Shown here piece by piece: positions 15,392 to 23,663 of a DNA stretch of 31,056 bases. This stretch comes from Bacteroidales bacterium (GTDB lineage Bacteria; Bacteroidota; Bacteroidia; Bacteroidales; 4484-276): positions 4,017 through 35,072 of the forward strand of contig JAOZRY010000001.1 of assembly GCA_029939965.1 (NCBI GenBank). The letters are read 5' to 3'. Every line of letters begins with the position of its first letter. Position 1 is the stretch's first letter. A program made the position numbers and the translations under genes. The notes below the pieces were generated by a model. The model was not told the DNA's origin, made no database searches, and saw only the letters and a list, made by a program, of their open reading frames with translations.

Positions 15392-16138
15392 TTACTTTCG
15401 CTGGCGTGGTTGTCTCGACCGTGGCCTTCTTCCACCGCCACCTGCAGGTCCGCCAGGCCCACCAGGTCCTCTTTGTTTATTTTCGCCCACTGACATTGGA
15501 ACTATTTCCGGCTTACCAAAAATTTCGCCTTTACATATCCATACTTTGATACCAATTCTACCATAAGTTGTATGGGCTTCTGTTTTTGCGTAATCAATAT
15601 CAGCCCTCAGGGTATGCAATGGTGTACGTCCTTCTTTATACATTTCGGAACGAGCCATTTCAGCACCACCTACACGACCTGCTATAAGAACTTTAATTCC
15701 TTCGGCACCTATTCTCATTGTAGATGCAATAGAAGTTTTAATGGCTCTTCTGAAAGATATTCTTCCTTCGATCTGACGGGCTATAGCATTAGCTACCAAA
15801 ACCGCATCAAGTTCAGGCCTTTTTATTTCACTAATATTGATCTGTATTTCTTTGCCTGTTAACTTTTTCAGCTCTTCTTTGAGTTTGTCAACTTCCTGAC
15901 CACCTTTACCAATTATGATACCCGGACGAGCCGTATTGATAGTAACGGTAACAAGCTTTAATGTACGTTCAATATATATTTTTGAAATACCAGCTTTGGA
16001 AAGACGGGCGTTGAGATATTTCCTGATTTTATCATCTTCAAACAATTTGGCGTTAAAATCTTTTCCGCCATACCAGTTTGATTCCCATCCTTTAATGATT
16101 CCTAACCTAAGACCTGTTGGATTAGTTTTCTGTCCCAT
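15392..16138 (-). CDS. rpsC: 30S ribosomal protein S3, with Gly/Pro-rich basic tail
   Basis: 248 residues. S3 forms the mRNA entry pore with S4 and S5 and helps unwind mRNA. The type-II KH domain carries IIGKGGQEVDKLKEEL (around residues 76-90); the C-terminal domain has GAEGIKVLIAGRVGGAEMAR and the signature around RTPLHTLRADIDYA. After about residue 216 the protein ends in a low-complexity tail of Gly, Pro and Arg (GPGGPGGPAGGGGRRPRSR), probably disordered. This explains the somewhat greater length compared with short S3 forms (~220). Confidence 0.98.
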   Translation of the reverse strand: MGQKTNPTGLRLGIIKGWESNWYGGKDFNAKLFEDDKIRKYLNARLSKAGISKIYIERTLKLVTVTINTARPGIIIGKGGQEVDKLKEELKKLTGKEIQINISEIKRPELDAVLVANAIARQIEGRISFRRAIKTSIASTMRIGAEGIKVLIAGRVGGAEMARSEMYKEGRTPLHTLRADIDYAKTEAHTTYGRIGIKVWICKGEIFGKPEIVPMSVGENKQRGPGGPGGPAGGGGRRPRSRQPRQRK

Positions 16139-16171
16139 TAATTATTGTGATATTGATTATTATACATCTGT

Positions 16172-16588
16172 TTATTTTTCAGTATCAACTAAAACTTCTC
16201 TACTATCGAGAATAACCGTAACGTGGTTTGATCTTTTTCTGATCCTGTGAGCACGACCCTGCGGTGCAGGACGTATTCTCTTTAATACTCTGGCGCTGTC
16301 AACCATTATCGACTTAATGTACAAGTTATGGTCTTCCATTCTAACACCTTCATTTTTCTCCTGCCAATTGGCTATTGCCGAAAGAACTAGTTTATATAAG
16401 CGACCGGCAGCCTGATTTGGTTTAAATTTCAAAATATTCAAAGCAGTTTCCACATTCTCATTTCTAACCAGATCAACCATTAGCCTCATCTTCCTGGGAG
16501 ATGTAGGGCAATTGTTCAACTTGGCAATGTAGAGGCTCTTCCTGGCATCTTTTTTTGCCTCCGCTGTTATTTGTTTACGTGATCCCAT
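16172..16588 (-). CDS. rplV: 50S ribosomal protein L22
   Basis: 138 residues. L22 lines the narrow part of the peptide exit tunnel through its beta-hairpin. The N-terminus has a ~15-residue lead (MGSRKQITAEAKKDARKS) not found in short L22 proteins. Core landmarks: NNCPTSPRKMRLMVDLVR, LYKLVLSAIANWQEKN, and the hairpin-end signature RPAPQGRAHRIRKRSNHVTV. It lies 15 bases after rpsS. Confidence 0.97.
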   Translation of the reverse strand: MGSRKQITAEAKKDARKSLYIAKLNNCPTSPRKMRLMVDLVRNENVETALNILKFKPNQAAGRLYKLVLSAIANWQEKNEGVRMEDHNLYIKSIMVDSARVLKRIRPAPQGRAHRIRKRSNHVTVILDSREVLVDTEK

Positions 16589-16603
16589 GATTATTTACCT
16601 TTA

Positions 16604-16879
16604 TTATTTACCTTTCTTTCTACTACCGGCATGACCTCTGAATTGTCTTGTCGGTGCAAATTCTCCTAATTTATGACCAACCATGTTTTCGGTTACGTAA
16701 ACAGGAATAAATTTATTTCCGTTGTGAACAGCTATGGTTAATCCAACAAAATCAGGAGATATAATGGATGCTCTTGACCAAGTTTTGATAACTGACTTCT
16801 TACTGGAAGCCTGGCTCTCAAGAACTCTCTTGTCGAGCTTGTAATGAATAAATGGACCTTTTTTAAGCGAACGACTCAT
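16604..16879 (-). CDS. rpsS: 30S ribosomal protein S19
   Basis: 91 residues, normal. S19 is in the 30S head and bridges to the 50S via S13 and L5. MSRSLKKGPFIHYKLDKRV at the start, TWSRASIISPDFVGLTIAVH, and the family signature PVYVTENMVGHKLGEFAPTR followed by FRGHAG are all present. It lies 19 bases after rplB. Confidence 0.98.
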   Translation of the reverse strand: MSRSLKKGPFIHYKLDKRVLESQASSKKSVIKTWSRASIISPDFVGLTIAVHNGNKFIPVYVTENMVGHKLGEFAPTRQFRGHAGSRKKGK

Positions 16880-16898
16880 TTTTTCTATTATTTACAAA

Positions 16899-17723
16899 TT
16901 ATTTCTTCCTTCTTTCGATGATGTATTTATTAGACGCTTTTTTGCGAGAGCGTGTTTTAAAACCCTTGGAGGGCATACCATTTCTTGATCTGGGCAAACC
17001 ACCTGATGCTCTACCTTCACCACCACCCATTGGGTGATCTACAGGATTCATTACAACACCTCTCACTCTTGGTCTTCTACCCAACCAACGCGAACGTCCG
17101 GCTTTTCCAGAAACTTCCAGACTATGATCCATATTAGATACAATACCAATGGTAGCTTTACAAGTTTGCAGTAGCATTCTGGTTTCACCTGATGGCAGTT
17201 TAATAATAGCAAATTTTCCATCTCTCGTCATCAACTGAGCATACGAACCTGCACTTCGAGCCATTTTGGCACCCTGCCCCGGACGGAGTTCAATATTATG
17301 AATCAACGTACCAAAAGGAATCTCGCTTAAGTAAAGTGCATTACCAACATCTGGCGATACTCCTTTACCTGATTTTATTTGTTGACCAACTTTAATACCA
17401 TTAGGAGCAATGATGTATCGTTTTTCATCATCATCATATTTCACAAGAGCGATTCTGGCACTTCTGTTAGGATCGTACTCAATCGTAAGTACTTCGGCTG
17501 AAACCCCTTCTTTATCCCTTCTGAAATCTATCCGGCGATATTTTTGCTTATGACCGCCACCCAAATAACGCATGGTCATTTTACCCTGATTATTCCTACC
17601 ACCAGATTTTTTATTAGGCTCAAGTAAGCTCTTTTCTGGTTTGTTAGTAGTAATCTCATCAAACGCACTAATAATCTTAAAGCGCTGACTGGATGTTGTC
17701 GGTTTGAATTTTTTTAAAGCCAT
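16899..17723 (-). CDS. rplB: 50S ribosomal protein L2
   Basis: 274 residues, the usual length. L2 is the most conserved large-subunit protein, required for subunit joining and near the peptidyl-transferase centre. The signature is VMNPVDHPMGGGEGRASGG: the first His, the conserved residue linked to peptidyl transfer, is present, while the position two further on is Met rather than the His of E. coli. Also seen: NNQGKMTMRYLGGGHKQKYR and ARSAGSYAQLMTRDGKFA. It lies 5 bases after rplW. Confidence 0.98.
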   Translation of the reverse strand: MALKKFKPTTSSQRFKIISAFDEITTNKPEKSLLEPNKKSGGRNNQGKMTMRYLGGGHKQKYRRIDFRRDKEGVSAEVLTIEYDPNRSARIALVKYDDDEKRYIIAPNGIKVGQQIKSGKGVSPDVGNALYLSEIPFGTLIHNIELRPGQGAKMARSAGSYAQLMTRDGKFAIIKLPSGETRMLLQTCKATIGIVSNMDHSLEVSGKAGRSRWLGRRPRVRGVVMNPVDHPMGGGEGRASGGLPRSRNGMPSKGFKTRSRKKASNKYIIERRKK

Positions 17724-17728
17724 TTATC

Positions 17729-18019
17729 TTAAATATTGCTGTAAAAATCAATTGTTTCACCATCGGCTAAAGTAATAATAGCCTTTTTTGTAGCATTAGT
17801 TTTTCCGCTGATCAAGCCAGTCTTGGTATATTTTGATTTGCTTTTGCCTGCAACATTCATAGTATTTACAGACTCAACCTCAACACCATACAATTCCTCG
17901 ACAGCCTTTTTAATCTGAACCTTATTTGCCTCTTTGTGCACGATAAACCCAAACCTATTGAGTTTTTCTCCCAGGCCAGTCATCTTTTCGGTAATAATCG
18001 GCTTAATTATAATATTCAT
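17729..18019 (-). CDS. rplW: 50S ribosomal protein L23
   Basis: 96 residues. L23 is at the tunnel exit, where trigger factor and SRP dock. Landmarks: IIIKPIITEKMTGLGEKLNR, FIVHKEANKVQIKKAVEELY, VEVESVNTMNVAGKSK and the short C-terminal sheet. It lies 32 bases after rplD, in the standard S10-operon position. Confidence 0.97.
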   Translation of the reverse strand: MNIIIKPIITEKMTGLGEKLNRFGFIVHKEANKVQIKKAVEELYGVEVESVNTMNVAGKSKSKYTKTGLISGKTNATKKAIITLADGETIDFYSNI

Positions 18020-18051
18020 TTTTACCTACAGTTTTGATTCTCTGAATCGTT

Positions 18052-18684
18052 TTAGTTGTTTTTAAACATCTCATCAATACCCTTTATTGAACCCTCACAC
18101 AGAAGTATCCGTTGGGCGTTCATTAAATCATAACTGTTTAGGTTATTGGAATTAAGATATTTTACCTTTTCTATATTTCTTGCAGACAAAGATACATTTA
18201 GATATGTTTCAGGCATCACCAACAATACTTTTGTTCCTTCCAACTCAAATCCTTTGAGGATTTTAATGAACTCTTTGGTTTTTGGTGTATCGAAGTTAAA
18301 ATCTTCAACAATGGTGATTTTTTGCTCGCCAGCCTTGTAAGAAAGAACAGATTTACGAGCTAACCTTTTAACCTTTTTATTAAGCTTAAACCCATAGTCT
18401 TTTGGTCGTGGCCCAAATACTCTACCACCGCCTCTAAAAATTGGACTTTTGATAGATCCGGCTCTTGCTGTACCAGTTCCTTTTTGCTTTTTGATCTTAC
18501 GGGTACTTCCAGAAATATCACTTCTTTCTTTCGATTTGTGAGTACCTTGTCGCCTGTTAGCCATGATCTGCTTTACATCAAGATATATTGCATGATCATT
18601 TGGCTCAATTCCGAATATGGAATCATCGAGCTCAACTGTGCGATCAGTCTTTTCTCCGTCTATTTTATAAACTGTTAACTCCAT
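18052..18684 (-). CDS. rplD: 50S ribosomal protein L4
   Basis: 210 residues. Its extended loop reaches into the peptide tunnel. Visible: the loop region GTHKSKERSDISGSTRKIKK then QKGTGTARAGSIKSPIFRGG, and the globular KVKRLARKSVLSYKAGEQKI. In E. coli L4 also represses the S10 operon through a leader before rpsJ; only 31 bases separate fusA from rpsJ here, so that leader is absent. Its start overlaps the end of rplC by 10 bases. Confidence 0.98.
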   Translation of the reverse strand: MELTVYKIDGEKTDRTVELDDSIFGIEPNDHAIYLDVKQIMANRRQGTHKSKERSDISGSTRKIKKQKGTGTARAGSIKSPIFRGGGRVFGPRPKDYGFKLNKKVKRLARKSVLSYKAGEQKITIVEDFNFDTPKTKEFIKILKGFELEGTKVLLVMPETYLNVSLSARNIEKVKYLNSNNLNSYDLMNAQRILLCEGSIKGIDEMFKNN

Positions 18685-19304
18685 CTTTCAACGATTACAT
18701 ATGATCCATTGGCTCCCGGCACTGAACCTTTAACCAGTAATAAATTATTTTTTTTATCTATTTTAATGACCTGAAGGTTGATCATCTTAGCCCTTTTGTT
18801 TCCCATTCTTCCAGCCATTCTCATACCTTTAAAAACTCTTGAAGGCCATGATGATGCTCCAATTGAACCTGGCGCACGTAAACGATTATGCTGACCGTGG
18901 GTTTTATCACCTACACCTTTAAATCCATAACGTTTTACAACTCCTTGAAATCCTTTTCCCTTCGAAATACCGGCTACATCAATAAATTCTCCTTCTTCGA
19001 ATACAGTAGCATCAATTATTTCGCCTACTTTCTTTTGATGCCCTACTTCGAATCTGGTAAATTCTCTAAGCACTCTCTTTGGTGATACACCTGCTTTCGC
19101 AAAGTGCCCCTTCATAGCTTTTGTTGTATGCTTTTCCTTCTTTTCGTCAAAAGCAATCTGTATTGCTTCGTAACCATCGGATTGTTTCGTCTTTACCTGA
19201 GTAACTACACATGGGCCAGCTTCGATAACAGTACAGGGAATGTTTTTTCCTGCTTTATCAAATACGGCGGTCATCCCGATTTTTTTACCTATTATTCCAG
19301 ACAT
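18675..19304 (-). CDS. rplC: 50S ribosomal protein L3
   Basis: 209 residues. L3 is an early 23S rRNA binder whose extension reaches the peptidyl-transferase centre. Start MSGIIGKKIGMTAVFDKAGK, middle FEEGEFIDVAGISKGKGFQG, and the tip GDKTHGQHNRLRAPGSIGAS; a Gln in this tip is the methylated residue in E. coli. It overlaps rplD by 10 bases and lies 50 bases after rpsJ. Confidence 0.98.
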   Translation of the reverse strand: MSGIIGKKIGMTAVFDKAGKNIPCTVIEAGPCVVTQVKTKQSDGYEAIQIAFDEKKEKHTTKAMKGHFAKAGVSPKRVLREFTRFEVGHQKKVGEIIDATVFEEGEFIDVAGISKGKGFQGVVKRYGFKGVGDKTHGQHNRLRAPGSIGASSWPSRVFKGMRMAGRMGNKRAKMINLQVIKIDKKNNLLLVKGSVPGANGSYVIVERWS

Positions 19305-19354
19305 TATATAATAATGTTAAATTTATTCTAAAATAAAATATCCAAAAGTGCTAT

Positions 19355-19660
19355 TTACACTTTAATTTCAACCTCAACCCCACTTGGCAACTCGAGTTTC
19401 ATCAATGCATCGATAGTTTTGGTGGTAGAACTGTAAATATCGAGCAAACGCTTATATGAAGAAAGTTCGAACTGCTCCCTGGATTTCTTATTTACAAAGG
19501 TGGCTTTATTTACTGTAAAAATCTTTTTGTTTGTAGGCAATGGTATTGGTCCACTAACTACAGCCCCTGTATTTTTAACAGTTTTTACGATTTTTTCAGC
19601 TGATTTGTCAACCAAGTTATGATCGTATGACTTTAGCTTTATTCTAATCCTTTGACTCAC
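19355..19660 (-). CDS. rpsJ: 30S ribosomal protein S10
   Basis: 101 residues, the standard length. S10 is in the 30S head and also acts as NusE in transcription antitermination. Landmarks: MSQRIRIKLKSYDHNLVDKS, SGPIPLPTNKKIFTVNK and REQFELSSYKRLLDIYSS. In E. coli it opens a separate S10 operon; here it follows fusA by 31 bases, with no promoter or terminator seen between, so the str and S10 operons look joined. Confidence 0.98.
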   Translation of the reverse strand: MSQRIRIKLKSYDHNLVDKSAEKIVKTVKNTGAVVSGPIPLPTNKKIFTVNKATFVNKKSREQFELSSYKRLLDIYSSTTKTIDALMKLELPSGVEVEIKV

Positions 19661-19691
19661 TTTTATTAATTATTTATGAATAAGTTGAACT

Positions 19692-21797
19692 CTAATTTTT
19701 TACTACGTATCCTTTTATCTTATAAAGAACCTCTTGAAGAAGATCTGTAGGCAATTTTGAAAAATGTGAAAACTCCATACTTGATGTTGCCCTCCCAGAA
19801 GATGCAGAACGTAAAGTAGTTATATAGCCAAACATTTCAGCTAATGGAACCTTTGCTTTCAGAACCTGAACATTAAACTTTGAAGAAACATCTTCAAGTT
19901 GTCCACGCTTTTTATTTATATCACTACTAATGTCGCCAACATAATCATCCGGAGTAGATACTTCGAGACTCATAATAGGTTCAAGCAGTGTAAGTTTTAA
20001 TAATTTGGTTGCATTTCTAAAGCCTATATTTGCAGCAATTTCAAAAGCAAGCTGATCTGAATCTACCGGATGAAATGAACCGTCTTTCAAGACAATTCTC
20101 ATGTTGTAAACTGCAAATCCGGCCAATGGTCCGTTCATCATTGCCTTTTCAAATCCGCTTCTTGTGGCTTCGATATACTCTTTAGGGAGTCTGCCTCCTT
20201 TAACTTCTGATACAAACTGTAATCCAATCTGCTTATCAGCAGCAGGACCTATCTCAAAAGTAATATCAGCAAATTTACCTTTACCGCCCGATTGTTTTTT
20301 ATATATTTCCTGATGAACAATAGTACTATCGAAAGCTTCTTTATATGCAACTGTAGGTTTGCCTTTATTACATTCTACATTAAACTCGCGTTTCAATCTG
20401 TCAGTTAAAATATCGATATGAAGCTCACCCATGCCACTAATAATTGTCTGGCCGGTTTCATCATCCATCTTCACCTTAAAGGTAGGGTCTTCTTCCGAAA
20501 GCTTTTGTAATGAATCACTCAGTCGCTCTACATCATCCTGAAACTTCGGCTCAACTGCCATATTAATCACAGGCTCTGGAAATTTAATGTTTTCCAGAAC
20601 AACCGGATGATTAATTGCACATAATGTATCGCCGGTTCTTATCTTTTTAAATCCAACTAATGCTCCAATATCACCAGCTTCAAGTGTTTCCAGAGGAATT
20701 TGCTTATTTGCATGCATCTGCATAATCCTCGAAATTCTCTCTTTTTTGCCAGTACCTGTATTAAGTACTTGCACACCCTGAGCGATTGTTCCGGAATAAA
20801 CCCTGATAAAAGCTATTTTCCCAACAAAAGAATCAGTAGAAATTTTAAATGCAAGTGCAGCAAAATCATCATCTGTTATGGTTTCGCGCATTTCTTCCTT
20901 TTCGGTGTAGGGATTTATTCCCATTACAGCTGGAAGATCAAGCGGAGAAGGAAGATAAGCAGTTATAGAATCTAACAGGCGTTGGATGCCTTTGTTTTTA
21001 AATGCAGAACCGCAAAGCACAGGAGTAATCCTTAGTTCAATAGTTGCTTTTCTGATGGCTTCAATCATTTCTTCTTCAGAAATTGATTTCGGATCCCTGA
21101 TAAATTTTTCCAAGAGCTCATCACTTTCTTCAGCAACTCCTTCAATCAGGTTTGTTCTATACTGTTTAACAGTTTCAGCAATATCTTCCGGTATCTCAGA
21201 TTCTGTAAAAATCATTCCTTTGGAAGTATCGTCCCACTCATAGGCTTTATTAGTAATAAGATCAACAACTCCTTTAAAATCATCTTCACTTCCAATTGGA
21301 ATTTGTAAAGGAATTGGGTTTGCACCAAGCTTATCTTTAATTTGACCTATTACCTTAAAATAATCAGCCCCGGTACGATCCATCTTATTGACGAAACTAA
21401 TACGGGGCACATTATATTTATCGGCCTGACGCCAAACTGTTTCTGATTGAGGCTCAACACCACCAACAGCACAAAAAATTGCAATAGCACCATCGAGAAC
21501 TCTTAACGACCTTTCAACCTCTACAGTAAAGTCAACATGGCCTGGAGTATCAATGATGTTTATTTTATAATTATCATTTTTAAAATCCCAAAAAACTGTA
21601 GTTGCAGCAGATGTTATGGTTATTCCGCGCTCCTGCTCCTGAATCATATAATCCATGGTAGCAGCACCATCGTGAACTTCACCCATCTTATAATTGATGC
21701 CGGTATAATACAGGATACGCTCAGTTGTTGTGGTTTTACCCGCATCAATATGAGCCATTATTCCAATGTTCCTGATATTTTTTAACAACTGTGGCAT
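19692..21797 (-). CDS. fusA: Translation elongation factor G
   Basis: 701 residues, full length. EF-G is the GTPase that drives translocation and, with RRF, ribosome recycling. The GTPase motifs are intact: G1 AHIDAGKTTTTE near residues 15-26, switch-I/G2 GITITSAAT, G3 DTPGHVDF, G4 NKMDRTGAD, G5 CGSAFKNKG. Domain II starts around residue 300, then domains III-V, with domain IV including GKGKFADITFEIGP and the C-terminal MFGYITTLRSASSGRATSSM. The last motif is typical of canonical EF-G, not the ribosome-protection proteins. It lies 33 bases after rpsG, and no tuf gene follows. Confidence 0.98.
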   Translation of the reverse strand: MPQLLKNIRNIGIMAHIDAGKTTTTERILYYTGINYKMGEVHDGAATMDYMIQEQERGITITSAATTVFWDFKNDNYKINIIDTPGHVDFTVEVERSLRVLDGAIAIFCAVGGVEPQSETVWRQADKYNVPRISFVNKMDRTGADYFKVIGQIKDKLGANPIPLQIPIGSEDDFKGVVDLITNKAYEWDDTSKGMIFTESEIPEDIAETVKQYRTNLIEGVAEESDELLEKFIRDPKSISEEEMIEAIRKATIELRITPVLCGSAFKNKGIQRLLDSITAYLPSPLDLPAVMGINPYTEKEEMRETITDDDFAALAFKISTDSFVGKIAFIRVYSGTIAQGVQVLNTGTGKKERISRIMQMHANKQIPLETLEAGDIGALVGFKKIRTGDTLCAINHPVVLENIKFPEPVINMAVEPKFQDDVERLSDSLQKLSEEDPTFKVKMDDETGQTIISGMGELHIDILTDRLKREFNVECNKGKPTVAYKEAFDSTIVHQEIYKKQSGGKGKFADITFEIGPAADKQIGLQFVSEVKGGRLPKEYIEATRSGFEKAMMNGPLAGFAVYNMRIVLKDGSFHPVDSDQLAFEIAANIGFRNATKLLKLTLLEPIMSLEVSTPDDYVGDISSDINKKRGQLEDVSSKFNVQVLKAKVPLAEMFGYITTLRSASSGRATSSMEFSHFSKLPTDLLQEVLYKIKGYVVKN

Positions 21798-21830
21798 CTG
21801 TAATTTACTGTTTCCTTTTATGAGATTTTA

Positions 21831-22298
21831 TTAAAATCTAAAATGTGAGAATGCTTTATTGGCATCAGCCATTCTGTGTGTATCTTCTTTCTTTTTAAAG
21901 GCACCACCTTCTTCTTTGTAGCCAGCCATAATTTCAGAAGCAAGACATCTGGCCATTGATTTTTCATTTCTTTTTCTGGCAAAAGTAATCAGGTTTTTCA
22001 TCCCAATAGATTGCTTTCTTGCAGCTGGAATTTCTGTAGGAATCTGGAAAGTTGCACCACCAATTCTGCGGCTTCTTACCTCCACAGCAGGTGTTACATT
22101 AACAAGTGCTTTTTTCCATACCTCAAGACCATCTTCTTTTGATCTTTCAGCAACGACATCAATAGCATCGTAAAAAATCTTGAAAGCAAGATCCTTTTTG
22201 CCGCAAAGCATCAGATTATTTATGAATTTTGTAACAATCTGATCATTAAACTTCGGGTCAGGAAGGATGATTCTCTTTTTTGGTTTTGATTTCCTCAT
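21831..22298 (-). CDS. rpsG: 30S ribosomal protein S7
   Basis: 155 residues. S7 organises the 30S head and contacts the E-site tRNA. MRKSKPKKRIILPDPKFNDQ, the family signature VRSRRIGGATFQIPTEIPAA, SIGMKNLITFARKRNEKSMA and the C-terminal HRMADANKAFSHFRF are all present. In E. coli S7 represses the str operon at the rpsL-rpsG gap; the gap here is only 28 bases, so that site is not recognisable. Confidence 0.98.
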   Translation of the reverse strand: MRKSKPKKRIILPDPKFNDQIVTKFINNLMLCGKKDLAFKIFYDAIDVVAERSKEDGLEVWKKALVNVTPAVEVRSRRIGGATFQIPTEIPAARKQSIGMKNLITFARKRNEKSMARCLASEIMAGYKEEGGAFKKKEDTHRMADANKAFSHFRF

Positions 22299-22326
22299 GT
22301 TACTTCAAATTATATCTCAATACTTA

Positions 22327-22707
22327 TTATTTTTTTTGCTTAGGACGCTTTGTTCCGTACTTTGATCTGCGCTGTGTACGACCTTCAACTCCAGACGTAT
22401 CTAAAGCTCCTCTAATGATGTGATATCTTACACCTGGTAAGTCTTTCACACGACCACCTCTAATCATTACGATGGAGTGTTCCTGGAGATTGTGACCTTC
22501 GCCAGGAATGTAAGCATTCACCTCTTTTTGGTTTGTTAGCCTTACTCTTGCAACCTTACGCATGGCTGAGTTAGGCTTTTTTGGAGTTGTTGTGTAAACT
22601 CGCACACAAACACCCCTACGCTGCGGACAACCATCCAGTGCGGGAGATTTGCTCTTTTCTGTTAACTTTTTGCGGCCTTTACGAACCAACTGTTGTATTG
22701 TAGGCAT
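22327..22707 (-). CDS. rpsL: 30S ribosomal protein S12
   Basis: 126 residues from the ATG at 22707 (MPTIQQLVRKGRKKL). The frame continues upstream to 22761, but that 18-residue extension has no place in S12 and crosses a candidate promoter, so it was rejected. S12 sits at the decoding centre and controls accuracy. YTTTPKKPNSAMRKVARV and GGRVKDLPGVRYH carry the lysines found in streptomycin-sensitive S12, and the Asp that is methylthiolated by RimO in other bacteria is present. It is the first gene of the superoperon. Confidence 0.97.
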   Translation of the reverse strand: MPTIQQLVRKGRKKLTEKSKSPALDGCPQRRGVCVRVYTTTPKKPNSAMRKVARVRLTNQKEVNAYIPGEGHNLQEHSIVMIRGGRVKDLPGVRYHIIRGALDTSGVEGRTQRRSKYGTKRPKQKK

Positions 22708-22758
22708 ATTAAACTTTGGTTTAATTTTTGCTTTTATCCCCTTTTTATTTTCGGGGTG

Positions 22759-22766
22759 CAAAAGTA
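22759..22766 (-). promoter_or_regulatory. Candidate proximal promoter (-7) of the superoperon
   Basis: Minus-strand TACTTTTG (TAnnTTTG), 52 bases before the rpsL ATG, followed by the typical CACCCC. The nearest upstream TTG is 15 bases away, shorter than the usual 19, so the -33 is weak. Confidence 0.5.
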
Positions 22767-23004
22767 CAAAAATTTTTTAATCAATAACCTAATCCTGAAA
22801 AAAATTTCAGAATTTAATAATTTCAACTGTGTAAAGGAAAAATAAAGGAAGGTTAAACTCTCTTTTTAAGGTAAAATGACCGATTTTTTTTTCTGTCATT
22901 AGAAACCTTTTACTACCTCAACTTTTCAGGTTTCCTTTATATTTCTCTTTTCAATAAAATATCTTTAAGATCGAACCAAATATTCGTTACTCTCAAAGCG
23001 GGCA

Positions 23005-23035
23005 CAAAAGTACAAGCAATTTTTAAAAAACAAAA
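23005..23035 (-). promoter_or_regulatory. Candidate distal promoter of the superoperon
   Basis: On the minus strand TTTTG (23031-23035) lies 18 bases before TACTTTTG (23005-23012), close to the Bacteroidota TTTG-N19-TAnnTTTG pattern and with the same -7 word as the proximal site. It would give a leader of about 290 bases before rpsL. Confidence 0.6.
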
Positions 23036-23242
23036 TTATTTTTTGTTATTTATTAAAACAATGTAATAATAAATTATGATTTTGAATCCAACTACCTTAT
23101 TTCAAATTCTTTACATCAATAAAAAAATCTGGAAATAAACACGCCTTACAAAGATAATTAATATGGCAGATTATCTTATTAGCAAATGATTTTGATTTTC
23201 CCATGATTACAATCTTAGAGGACTATTAGCAGCAACGTTATT

Positions 23243-23305
23243 TAGTGTGCGCCAGAAAACGCCGATATCATCGTTGGACTTGTGTTGAAAACAGTCATTT
23301 ACAAA
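23243..23305 (+). repeat. Dispersed ~60-bp repeat, copy B
   Basis: Bases 23243-23302 match copy A (609-668) at 53 of 60 positions, same orientation. Here the sequence continues into a 10-bp perfect inverted repeat, GTGTTGAAAA (23282-23291) and TTTTCAACAC (23320-23329), absent from copy A, which diverges inside this region. The minus strand is open without a start from about 23410 down to about 23213, including IVEIEADVVLKIKEFTFVND; the plus strand is open from 23246 to 23356. Both are start-less. Confidence 0.8.
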
Positions 23306-23508
23306 AGTAAACTCCTTGATTTTCAACACTACGTCCGCCTCGATCTCAACGATTTCTGACACCCACTTTCTGAAATATTGAGTTTTCGTGATAACATTAT
23401 TTACTTTTAGAATTTTTCAATGAAAATTTACAACTAAACAAAGGAGAAAAATCAAAAAAATGCGGATTTATCAGCGAAATTTTTAATTTTGGCTCAAATA
23501 TTAGTAAA

Positions 23509-23646
23509 ATGGTTATAAACTTTTCAAACAATAAACCGGATTATTTCGTGCAAAGAACCCCAAGTTCAGTTGGTTGTTGCGATGCTTCAGAAAGAAAAAA
23601 TAAACTATATACTTCTAATAATTTTCTGAGCACCATAACAAATTAG
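23509..23646 (+). CDS. Possible small ORF upstream of the kinase genes
   Basis: ATG to TAG, 45 codons, beginning MVINFSNNKPDYFVQRTPSS and including an adjacent Cys pair (GCCD) near residue 23. It ends 17 bases before the first kinase gene. No recognised domain, no signal peptide, no convincing ribosome-binding site. It may be chance in AT-rich DNA. Confidence 0.2.
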   Translation: MVINFSNNKPDYFVQRTPSSVGCCDASERKNKLYTSNNFLSTITN

Positions 23647-23663
23647 CAATAAAATCCCCAAAC

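Larger units (their letters stand above)
22767..23508. other. Long gene-free spacer between rpsL and the kinase cluster
   Basis: AT-rich DNA between divergent units. On the minus strand it holds the distal promoter, a further TATCTTTG at 23149-23156 without a matching -33, and a 7-bp inverted repeat (22902-22908 with 22928-22934) within the putative rpsL leader. On the right it holds repeat copy B and its 10-bp inverted repeat (23282-23291 with 23320-23329). A TAATTTTG at 23484-23491 on the plus strand is a weak candidate promoter for the kinase genes. No gene with a credible start was found in this stretch. Confidence 0.5.

Noticed and set aside
22708..22761. 18-residue N-terminal extension of S12
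   Set aside because: S12 starts at MPTIQQL in relatives, and the extension covers a candidate promoter.
22902..22934. Intrinsic terminator in the rpsL leader
   Set aside because: The 7-bp arms are AT-containing, the loop is 19 bases, and no T-run follows on either strand.
23243..23410. Intact insertion sequence at repeat copy B
   Set aside because: No transposase frame with a start, no terminal inverted repeats bounding the region and no target duplication were found.
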